DNA from: Brachionus manjavacas
Taxonomy: Eukaryota; Rotifera; Eurotatoria; Ploima; Brachionidae
Direction of reading: 5' to 3'
Length of the DNA: 64,000 nt
NCBI GenBank assembly: GCA_019054805.1
Contig: JAHQIY010000003.1
Location: 2,852,001-2,916,000 of the forward strand
Positions 55,590 through 64,000 of the stretch are shown piece after piece (the first letter of the stretch is position 1; each line of letters opens with the position of its first letter). The notes under the pieces are model-generated. The model was given only the letters and a program-made list of their open reading frames with translations, was not told the DNA's origin and did no database searches. A program made the translations under genes and the position numbers.

Positions 55590-58010
55590 TGAGATGTCTG
55601 ATAGTGAGTATCGAGTAGTTGATGACTATGTAACTTCTGAACAGAATCTGAAGACGAGGTTCAAGAATCCAATAAAAAGAAAAGAACCAGGAAGAACTGG
55701 ATCTATGAGAGAACATTCCACGATCAAAAAGCATCCAAAGAATGGTTAGATAATGAAAAGATTTGGCTTCTCTGAAAAGTAGTGAAACTGAGGTCGGTTT
55801 AAGAGTTGATTATCGATGCAATCTAGTGAAGAGAAAAGCACCTCAATGCGCAGCTGCAATTTATTTATTTTCTAAAAGTGAAAATCTATCAGTGGCTTTA
55901 TTTAAAACAAAGGATCAACACAATCATGATAAGATTGCCCACACTGGGCATGGTATTAACAAAGAGACCAAGGAATATATAGCGGACTTACTATAAAAAG
56001 GTGTTAAATTACCGCTTGTCCTTCTAAATAACATCGAGGAGGAAATAGAAAAAAAAAAAAAGAAAATATCATGACCGATTTACAAGTTCCAACTGAGAAG
56101 CAATTGTATAACTACCTAGCTCAGTATCGTAAACGTAAAGGCAACACCAGAATGAATTTTAAAAAGCTTTATGCATGGTGTACCGAGAATATAGCAATTC
56201 CTAGTAACGAGAATAAACATTTTTATCATCGTATCAAATCAGAGTGGATAGCGACGATACAAGTATATATCCAGAAGACAGAGATTCAATACAAATTGAA
56301 GAGCTAAGCTTTCGTCTTTTTCTGACTTCACAGCGTTTACTGAAAACTGCAAAGATTCAAAGTTTATTCAAGCAGATTCAACCTTCAAATTAATATGGAA
56401 CAATTTTCCTGTTTTAATTATCGGTACAAGTGATTATGATAACGTATTTCATCCATTTGGTACATCACTAACAAATACAGAGAATGAACATGACTATCAA
56501 TTTATATTCTCTTCTCTGTTAATTGGATTACAATTAACTAATCAACAAGAGCTAGGCTATGTTGATTTAGTAGCTGATGCAGCAGATTCTATCACTAACG
56601 GATTCAAAAATGAATTCGGAGTAAGAAAACGAGGCATGTGTTGGTTTCATGCGAAAAGGGCTATTACTACACGTATAACAATTGTCAACGACTCTACTCT
56701 ACAATCACAAATTATGCTTAATTTAGACGCATTACAGCTGTGTCAATCTGATTGTCTTTTTGAGAAGGCATCGAAGCTTTTCTTAAAAAAGTGGATTAAC
56801 CATTCAAACAAGAATATCAAGGACTTTCTCAGATATTTTGAAAGCGAGTGGCTCTTAAAGCATCCTGGTTGGTATGAAGGATTTCTCTCTGATGGAAATC
56901 ATTCAAACCAAGCAAAAACAATGGACTAGAATCTATTAATTCTACTGTAAAAAAGAATCATTCGTTCAGAAAACGCTTACCTTTACACCAGTTCTTATCT
57001 CTTGCAAAAGATATTATTAAGCATTGGTCGAAAATGAAATATCTTTTGCAAGAGTATAAAAAAACTAATCAAAGTATGTAAACAACTCTGAAGAGATCCA
57101 TTGTCAACTCAATTGCAAGAGATGAAGATAATATGATCATAAATTACACCAACTCGACGATGGCTAATGTAAAAGTTAATAATCAAAATATCAAGACTTA
57201 CCGATAGGCAGTTGAACATTAAAATTTCAAATCTTTGACGAATTCTATGGAATTTTGTTTAAAACTTGGGAAACAAGAATCAGCTCGGATAGTAACTCCG
57301 AAAACTGGATGCAAACAGCTAGTTGTTCCTGTCCTTCCTTTTTTAAAGATCATATTTGTAAGCATCTTGTTGGCTTTGCTGCAAAAATGAAACTTGTCAA
57401 AATACCAATCGAAGCTAAGCAAGTAGTTATTGGACAAAAATCTAGAAGAGGTAGACCGTGTAAGTCTAAAAAGGCGCTTGAGTACCAATCAGAAGCAGAT
57501 AAAGAAGAGAGAGTTGTCAGCTTAATAAAAGTTCTAAAGCGAAAGATAACAGAAGTAGAGGAAGAAACTCCACAAAAAACAGTTATACCAACAAAAAAGA
57601 ACAAAAAAACACTTGATAAGGAAGCTGAAAAAGTAGTGCAAGCATCAACCAGCAGTGATACAAGTAAGAAAGTAGAAGCTCCACTAAAGAGAGGTAGAGG
57701 TAGACCAAGAAAAAACTTATAAGATATTATTTTATTTGAAATTATTTGAAATTTTTTATAATTTTTTTTTAAATCAATTTAATAAATAAAAATAAGAGAT
57801 ACTTTAAGTAAAATTAGTTGCTGTTTTATTTAATTTAGGAGACAGATTAATAAATATAAGTTAAGGGTATTTAGTAAAATAAGAGATAGAAAAATATTAG
57901 TGATCGATTAAGTAATTTTAGAGATCGATTAAATACCTCCCATTAAAATTTAGCCAATTTGGCCAACCAAAATTAGCTAACCACATAACCAAGCATTATC
58001 AACATCACTA
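55590..58010 (+). mobile_element. MULE transposon, transposase broken, right end recognisable
   Basis: Transposase pieces in order: RKNWIYERTFHDQKASKEW and DYRCNLVKR...C...QHNHD, a FLYWCH-like Cys2His2 zinc finger (55690-55940); a linker (56071-56307); the MULE catalytic core with QADSTFKLIW (first Asp, 56371), LVADAADSITNGF (second Asp, about 56570) and CWFHAKRAI (56638); GLESINSTVKK (56930); a SWIM zinc finger CSCPSFFKDHICKH (57318-57362); and two AT-hooks, RRGRPCK (about 57445) and KRGRGRPRKN (57689-57718). Several frame changes separate these pieces, so it is inactive as it stands. The right end at about 57955-58010 has aaccaaaattagctaacc motifs and finishes catcacta, matching the end of the nested MITE at 16343-16728. 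The left end is not found. Confidence 0.8.
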
Positions 58011-58279
58011 TTTAAAGTACAATTGTCCCTTTTCTATCATAGCGGATAATGGAGAGGCGCAAGGGCGCCGGTCTGACATCGAGTTAATCATCTTCACCGC
58101 AATTATTATAAAGTCGCAAATAGTCACTTTTTTATGATGAAAGGGATTTAAACATTCGTCCCGTGCTGTTGAGATATTTTGAAGATTTTTTCAACCTCAG
58201 TGGGTTTTGAACCCTCGGTCCTCTGCTTGCATGACTAACACACAATCATTCGGCTATTGGGTCATTTCCATTTAAAGTA
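58010..58279 (-). mobile_element. tRNA-derived SINE, copy 2, with 10-bp target duplications
   Basis: The element (58269-58020, read on minus) has an A-box-like tagccgaatgattg, gttagtcatgcaagcagagg, a B-box-like gggttcaaaaccc, a body (cttcaaaatatctc, atcataaaaaagtgac) and a tail gcgcctctccattatccgc. The decamer atttaaagta lies at both edges (58010-58019, 58270-58279). It abuts the MULE right end exactly. This is the more complete copy of the family seen at 2346-2855. Confidence 0.8.
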
Positions 58280-58860
58280 GAGAAGTTTTTTCATCCTTTC
58301 TGAATAGTTCCTTAAGTAAGCAATTTACTTTTTGAGAGGTAGAAATAAAAATTAAGGATTGTTTTAAGATAAATTGTTATCATTTCGGTTTAATTTAAAT
58401 TACCACTTATTTTGTGCGCTATTTAATAAAAAATTAAAAAAAAATTAATAAAGTTAAATTCGCACTTTTTTAAATTAGTTAGATACAATTAATCAATCGA
58501 TTAGTTTTGAATAATTCGACTAAAAATCACAGCTACAATGTCTATTCAATTTATTTGAGAGGCAAAATTTTAACTTCACCAAAACTCATTTACAAATTTT
58601 AACATGGCGAAGACTTTTTCTCAAAAACTATTGTATTTCTTAATAGAATTTTTATTTTTTTTGTGAAAAATTTTTTGCTTTATTTTATTTTCTTTTACTC
58701 CAAACTTTATCGCCGCATTTATTTATATTTATCATCTTTTACTTTAACATTGTCTATTTTAAATTAAAATTTTAGTAATTATTTTACCATGATCAGGTTT
58801 TAAATTCTCAAAATTAATCTCTGAGCCAATATCAAAGACAAAGCATCACTTTGCGGGTGT
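58280..58860. other. AT-rich intergenic stretch
   Basis: No supported feature. Confidence 0.5.
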
Positions 58861-59117
58861 TTGGCTTCCATAATTACCACCTGGAACCGCAAAAATATCA
58901 TTAATAAAACCGGAGAATAAATTGAATTTGGAATTTCGGAACGTCGAGTCATCTAGATTTAGACAATTTATTATTTTAAAATTTTTAAAGAATTTTTCTA
59001 ATCATTGTCATCATCGTGAAAAAAAAAAAAAAATAATAAAAGTCTTTGACTCGGACTTTTGAAAAAAAAATCCGGACTTGGACTTGACTTGAGACTTGTG
59101 ACTTTTAAACAACTCTG
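58861..59117. mobile_element. hAT-type MITE, copy D, left end missing
   Basis: Ends gtgacttttaaacaactctg at 59117. Contains ttggcttccataattaccac, ggaaccgcaaaaatatca, ggaatttcggaacgtcgag and the gactcggactttt subterminal motif, in the same order as copy B. An internal deletion relative to B removes about 100 bp. The left terminal repeat is lost. Confidence 0.75.
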
Positions 59118-59333
59118 GTGTATACTATTCGGTTCCAATTTTTTTCCATAGACTAAAAATTAAATCAAATAATTTTTGCATAATTGTTTCCTATTAGAAA
59201 TAAAATGTATCCTTATGTTAGGAAACCAAAAAAGTATTGTTTAACTTTGTTATCTCATTCATGTCTTTAACATGTTCGATTTTCTCTTAAATAATTTTAT
59301 ATTTAAAAGTGGAGTATTTTTCAAAATTTAAAA
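59118..59333. other. Upstream region of the DOMON gene
   Basis: Short AT-rich 5' flank. No promoter motif can be fixed. Confidence 0.4.
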
Positions 59334-59929
59334 ATGAAATTGAAATCTAATTTTTATGCAATTTTTATTTTAAATCGATTTTTATTTTCATATTGTTTAT
59401 TGACTCCTTTAGTTCCAAGTGAATCTTATACTTACCAGCTTAGTTTGGATCCAACAAGGCCTCAATTAGTTAATTTGTACTGGAAATTAATAAACAACGA
59501 TGAAATTCAATTTGAACTTCACTGTCAAACAACTGGCTATGCTGCTTTAGGAATCTCACCAGATGGTAATATGCCAAATAGTGATATTGTAATAGGATGG
59601 GTCGACTCGAATGGATCTCATTTATTTGTAATTTAAAACATCTTTTTAAATTGAAATTATTTTCTTTTTAAAAGGACACATTTGCAACACGAAAATCATC
59701 ACCTCTAAAAGATAATCAGCAGGATTGGACCATGCTCGAAGCTAGAGAAGTAAATGGATTCACACTTATTAAATTAAAACGCAGGTTAAATACTGGAGAT
59801 TCTAACGATATAGTTATAACTAATAAACCTACGTTTTTAATTTTTGCATGGAACAATCAAGATCCAATTTCAGAAAGTTGGACATACCATGGGCCAAATA
59901 AATTATCTATTTACACTACCTTATTTTAA
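59334..59929 (+). CDS. Single-DOMON secreted protein
   Basis: Two exons (59334-59627 and 59675-59929) joined by a 47-nt GT-AG intron, phase 0, give 182 residues. The first about 30 residues form a hydrophobic leader (FYAIFILNRFLFSYCLL), a likely signal peptide. The rest is one DOMON domain: VNLYWKLINNDEIQFELHC, TGYAALGISPDGNMPNSDIV, IGWVDSNG, then DTFATRKSSP, NQQDWTMLEAREVNGFTL and IKLKRRLNTGD, ending with a FLIFAWN strand. DOMON domains bind haem or sugar and occur at the N-terminus of MOXD1/dopamine beta-hydroxylase-type monooxygenases. The motif D.YAT...P..D..QDW is close to that family, but no copper-oxygenase domain follows: the frame ends shortly after the domain. It is either a stand-alone DOMON protein or the N-terminal remnant of a larger gene. 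AATAAA lies at 59935. Confidence 0.88.
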
Positions 59930-61194
59930 TTAGAATAAATTGTTTATTTATCATTTAATTTCAAATCAAATGAAAGTCTAAATTAAATTTAAGTCATCTG
60001 CTTTAACTTTAATTTTTCAGTTTAAAAAATTTTAATAATAAATCAAATTTTGACTTTTTTATTTCATTTGCCAGGGAAAAAAATAAGCAATCGTAAATGT
60101 AGGCTTCAATACTTTTGTCACGATAATTTTGTTAGTCTTTTTAAAGGCTTATAATTTTTCTTTAACCAAAAATCATCATTTTTCTAAAATTTCTCATTGC
60201 ATTCTAAAAATACTCTTGTGATATTAGATTACTTTTTTTTCTAAAAAATTTCTCTTGAAACAAAAATACTTATGTTGTCTTAAAATACTCTTGTAAAAAT
60301 CAAATAAAAATCAGTTTAAAATAAAAATCCTATTTTTGTCTAAAATTACTTAAGTAAAATTAAAACATTTTTTTTTGTAATTTGTTAAATATAATTTCAA
60401 CGTTCCAGTAAATTCTTTTTCGTATGTTTAAGAGATTACAAGAATTGGAGTTTTAGGTCTGATTATCAATTTCGTTAGCAGATTATATCTTATCTTCGAT
60501 CGATGATTCATTAAATGTCTATTCCAGATCAATCATTTTTTTGTAATAATTTTGTATTAAAGAAGTAATTTTTATTCAATAAGTTATTTTGTTTGCAAGA
60601 AGTTATTTTGTTTAGTGCAAGTAATTTTGATTCATAAAAGTATTTTTAGAAAAGTGAGATTTTTTGGTGATAAAAAAGTAATATTAGTGCTAGAAAGAAA
60701 GAATCAAACATTGAAAGCCCTTTTTAAAAATATAAATAACCTCTCTCATAGGGAATTTAGAGTGAGAGTTAACAGTTCAATATTTTCTTTAATGATGAAG
60801 CTCAAAAAGTTCTTTTTTTTTGGAAAGTGAATTGCAGTTCCAATGAACAATTTTAAGAGCAGACGATTTGGATAAAGTTTTTTTTTAGAAATTTTATAAA
60901 AAGACATTTTAAAAAATTTTAAAGAAGAAAAATTTGAAATTAATTCAGAATTAGGCTTGCTTGAACTGAGATTGAGAAGTTTTGAGGCTTCTGATTCAAT
61001 TTTCTTGTCCATAAATTCCATACTTTTTTTGTTCTCTTTGTTTTTGGTGTTTTTGTGGTTTGTACTGTTAATCCAAGGCTTTTTTTCAGTAGCACCTTCC
61101 GGAGTGGACTTTTGGCCAAGCTTACGAGTCCTTTACCTCTAAATATTTAATAAATATTTAAAAAAACGCTCTCACTCAAGGTTAAATTTAATTT
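59930..61194. other. AT-rich stretch with an imperfect inverted repeat
   Basis: About 60206-60240 (tctaaaaatactcttgtg, agattactt) is an imperfect reverse complement of about 60615-60655 (aagtaattttgattc, aagtatttttaga). It may be the arms of an old 0.5-kb element. The frames at 60615-60830, 60746-61021 and 60957-61142 have no domain or splice support; GC rises slightly at 60940-61130 without a readable family. Confidence 0.4.
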
Positions 61195-61640
61195 AAAAAT
61201 GAGGCTTAGTTAGTCATTAGGTAATATGTATAAATCATTAACAAATTCAATTTTAGACTATTCATTTCCCTGTCTCAACATATTTTCAGAATCAAACATT
61301 GAAAGAAAACAGGCTATTCAAAACTCTGTAGTTCGATTCATACTTCAACTAAAATTTGATACACTTTGAAAAACTAAAACTATTAAAAATCTCTAATCGA
61401 CTTTTTGAGTTATGCGAGAGATATGTTGGAGTAGGACTGAGCCATTCTGTTCCATTAGTAACCAGACTGGTATAGAAGGTACATGAAGGGCTTCGAATCA
61501 AGATTCATCGAATAACCGACTCCACTGTGTAATTGCTACCTAACTTTTTCTTCTCATTTTCTTCTTACAGAATGTAAAAAAATTTTGAATTTTAATAAGT
61601 CAAGACTTTCTTAAAGAAGTGCTGTTGTCGAGTAAAATTT
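61195..61640 (+). mobile_element. LINE 3'-terminal fragment
   Basis: The plus strand reads NMYKSLTNSILDYSFPCLN, ERKQAIQNSVVRFILQLKF and, after a frame change, LKLLKISNRLFELCERYVG and LSHSVPLVTRLV. The pattern S-ILDY.fP, Q..AIQN..vR.I, then L.I..RL.EL...Y is the C-terminal region of Jockey/CR1-type LINE proteins, distinct from the two CR1/L2-like elements in this window. No RT core is present. Confidence 0.6.
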
Positions 61641-61674
61641 CTTAATAAATAAAATAAGATTTAGAATTTTTTCT

Positions 61675-61843
61675 TTAAATATATTCTTCGATTATTTCCT
61701 TAATATCATTTCTTGGTACAAGTACAGATTGACATAAATTTTGTGATAATGAGTGGATATTTAAACCTTTAACCATTTTGTTTAAAAAATTTGCTGCTAA
61801 ATTATATCCCCTTAAAATCCCGGAACTATCAACACATGTAGGA
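61675..61843 (-). CDS. Candidate terminal exon of an unrecognised minus-strand gene
   Basis: After an acceptor tttttccag (61852-61844) the minus strand is open for 55 residues to a TAA: PTCVDSSGILRGYNLAANF, LNKMVKGLNIHSLSQNLC and SVLVPRNDIKEIIEEYI. Codon variety is unlike the AT-only surroundings. A second small open stretch at about 62028-61934 (FPIIDTVGPHFVLIRDHFYH) may be an upstream exon. I recognise no family; it may be a relic. Confidence 0.3.
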
Positions 61844-62468
61844 CTGGAAAAATTGAAAATTGAATTTCAAAATTCAAAATAAAATGTAATAAAGTTAAAT
61901 ATTTTTATATTGATATTAATTTTTTTATTTCAGAAGTATTTGAAAAAGAATGCATGGTAGAAATGATCTCTGATTAGAACAAAATGTGGACCTACAGTGT
62001 CAATGATAGGAAAAAATTTAAGAGAAACTTATAATTTTTTATTTTTTATTTTTAAGAAAATAAATAGATTTAAAAAAATTTTTAATTCAATTTTTTTGGG
62101 GTAACAAAATTATAATTAGAAAATAGAAATTATTGAATAAAAAAATAGAAGATAACAAATTAGATAATTGAATTGTATCATTAATTAGTTATATATTTTT
62201 ATATTAATTTTGAATTTATTTTTGAAGAAAACAATTTTTGAATTCTCCCTTTTGCAATATTAACTTCAATTCAGTTTAAATCACTTACATATTTAGTATC
62301 AGACAACAAAATTATTTTAAGTTCATGGGTGTTTAATTTTTGATAAAAAATTACTCCCATATAACTATACAAAAAATAATTCAAAATCACAAAATAGGTA
62401 AATTATTTTGACTAAACCCCGCGGTTAAAAAGATAGCAAAAAAATCTGGAGTTATAATATAATATATG

Positions 62469-63275
62469 GGTATGAGCATACAATTAGACTCGAAAAAAAC
62501 TTGTACTCGCCTAACTCGGAAAATTCGAGTTTATACTCGTACCCGTACTCGGCAAACTCGTAAAACTCGAGTTAAAAATTGTGAATTTCACTAGTCAAAA
62601 TTTTTTTTGTTATATTTTTTAATAATTTTTATTATAGTTTATTAGTAAATTAAAATTTAATATCAAATCTATTTGAAAATATCTAATTTTAATAATTTTT
62701 TTTATTTCGCTTTGTTTTCCAATAAAGCCATATTTACAAATAAACCTTTCTATGAAAGCCGCCGACGCTGGAATTGAGAAAAGAATTAAAGCAACTTGTC
62801 TTAGTCTTGGAAATCTTTCAAAATACTCACTCCAAAACGACTTAGAACACTTTTCAGTAACAGTTTGGTCTTCAATAAAATTTAAAAAATCGATTCTTTC
62901 TTTTTTAATCTCTTCTTGCAAACTAAATCTCGCAACTTCTTCATGAGACTCATAATTTTTTGACTTTGTTAGCAAAGCCATTAATGATCTGTTTTCGTTT
63001 CTGGCAGATGATGTAGAAACTTTGATTGAAAAAATTTTGATTCGTGTTAATGTTGATTTATTAACTATAATAAAAATTATTAAAAAATATAACAAAAAAA
63101 ATTTTGACTAGTGAAATTCTTAATGTTTAACTCGAGTTTTTAGACTTTTTCGAGTTTTTACACGAGTAAATACTCGAGTTTTACGAGTTTGCCGAGTACG
63201 GGTACGAGTATTAATTCGAATTTTCCGAGTTCGGCGAGTTCGAGTTTTTTTCGAGTCTAATTGTATGGGTATGAG
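62469..63275. mobile_element. 791-bp hAT element with long inverted repeats and exact 8-bp TSD
   Basis: The element runs 62477-63267. The octamer ggtatgag is duplicated exactly at 62469-62476 and 63268-63275. The ends are catacaattagactcg and its reverse complement, with CA/TG termini as usual for hAT. The arms extend about 180 bp and contain many ctcgagt, actcgta and actcgg repeats, probably subterminal transposase-binding sites. They continue to attttgactagtgaaattc near 63095-63118, paired with gaatttcactagtcaaaat at 62583-62601. The interior carries only the C-terminal part of a hAT transposase on the minus strand. It looks like an internal-deletion derivative. Confidence 0.9.
62619..63095 (-). 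pseudogene. hAT transposase C-terminal fragment
   Basis: The minus-strand frame of 158 residues includes FWSEYFERFPRLRQVALIL, FSIPASAAFIERFICKYG and FIGKQ, the hAT C-terminal dimerisation domain (W..y...fP.L...al..l.IPaSsa..ER.Fs..G.i). The conserved S/R of sER is kept as ER. Everything upstream (BED finger, catalytic core) is missing, so it cannot be a transposase. The frame starts within the inverted repeat. Confidence 0.85.
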
Positions 63276-63370
63276 AGTCTAAGTCTATTCACAGCCTTTA
63301 ACTCAAGATTGTAAGTTGTTTTTTACGGCTATAATCTTGAATATTATAATAGTAGGAATATTAATTTTTA
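63276..63370. other. Short spacer
   Basis: AT-rich; the 3' tail of the neighbouring minus-strand LINE (ataataataataaa read on minus) begins at about 63380. Confidence 0.4.
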
Positions 63371-64000
63371 TTATTATTATAAGTTAATCTTCAACGGGTT
63401 TTAAACCGCGGAGCTAGGTACCTCAAGTTTAAAAGTGTTAGTTTGATTTGAAATCATCATATCTATTTTTAAATGCGTTCACTGTTGGTGCACTCGTAAC
63501 TTCTGGTGGTAGCTCATTTCATAGGGGTACTGTTCTATTGGAAAAGAAGTTGTCTCTCGGTGAGCAGTTTTTAACAAATTGCCTGTATAGTCTCTTCCGT
63601 GATAATCTGGTTGAGCCAGCAGGTCCCATGTTTTCAGATGCAGGTACATTGGCTATTGGATGATACCAACATACTTGATTAAAGTTGTTTTTGAATTTGT
63701 AGAGTTGGATGATGTCCCCTCTTTCCCTCCTTTCTTCTAATGTCGTCAGGTTAAGTGATGCTAATCTTTCTTGATATGATTTGTTTCTTAGTTGCGGAAC
63801 ACTCTTAGTAGCTCTTCTTTGGACCTTTTCGAGGAGCTTAATGTCTTGTTTTTTATGAGGGTTCCATGCTGGAGCAGCATACTCGAGTAATTGGCGAATA
63901 TGTGATGTGTATAAAATTTTGAATGTTTGCACATTCCATTTAGTAAACGATCTTTTGAGTCTACCCAAGACATTATTTGCTTTTAAAGTGACATTCTTAA
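63371..64000 (-). mobile_element. CR1/L2-like LINE 3' end, continues past the window
   Basis: Minus strand from the edge: KNVTLKANNVLGRLKRSFT, HIRQLLEYAAPAWNPHKKQ, LLEKVQRRATKSVPQL, LNLTTLEERRERGDIIQLYK, then FFSNRTVPLWNELPPEVTS and a stop near 63440. The tail read on minus is TTA/ATA-rich. This C-terminal set is close to that of the LINE at 26102-29180 (same QRRATK and LE-ERRERGD blocks), so it is probably another copy of that lineage. The frame is open over most of its length, so it is less decayed than the others. Confidence 0.85.

Overview
The window is animal nuclear DNA that is very AT-rich and dense in transposon remains. The recognisable host genes are metazoan: Gemin5, an EML-family microtubule-binding protein, LTV1, an RPS6KC1-like PX/MIT/pseudokinase protein, a NIDO-domain secreted protein, a DOMON-domain secreted protein, a broken methuselah/adhesion-type receptor and one tRNA-Asn. 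Introns are either about 46-61 nt or kilobase-sized and transposon-bearing. AT-richness, tiny introns and the Cys-rich receptor style fit a small invertebrate such as a monogonont rotifer. That placement is an inference, not a demonstration.

Layout. 1-670: 5' part of a minus-strand NIDO gene. 2330-2871: tRNA-derived SINE with 16-bp target duplications, split by other DNA. 3108-10013: a 3.45-kb block in two tandem copies, each holding a gag-protease fragment of a Ty3-like retroelement fossil. 11454-12702: receptor pseudogene. 12950-13710: LINE scrap. 14383-17504: a 3.1-kb hAT relic with a second element nested in it. 18113-25313: six-exon Gemin5 gene, minus strand. 26102-29180: CR1/L2-like LINE. 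30019-33400: two long-inverted-repeat elements, the second with a hAT MITE nested in it. 33911-36151: EML gene. 36308-36381: tRNA-Asn. 37060-38110: RTE-like LINE. 39274-40710: LTV1. 41752-42795: second CR1/L2-like LINE. 44195-45547: MITEs. 46242-51424: five-exon RPS6KC1-like gene. 52880-54300: RTE-like LINE. 55590-58010: MULE with FLYWCH, SWIM and AT-hook DNA-binding modules. 58010-58279: second SINE. 59334-59929: DOMON gene. 61195-64000: LINE ends and a hAT element with long CTCGAG-rich inverted repeats.

The genes do not form one pathway. Gemin5 (snRNP assembly), LTV1 (40S ribosome biogenesis) and tRNA-Asn are RNA/translation housekeeping; EML and the RPS6KC1-like protein serve the cytoskeleton and endosomes; NIDO, DOMON and the receptor are secreted or surface proteins. 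The most unusual material is the mobile-element network: a parent hAT relic together with its small deletion derivatives, several with exact 8-bp duplications; a MULE and a MITE with matching ends; a tandem retro-fossil duplication with one divergent patch; and a shared upstream motif in inverted orientation before LTV1 and the RPS6KC1-like gene. I found no operon, CRISPR array or clearly new gene system.
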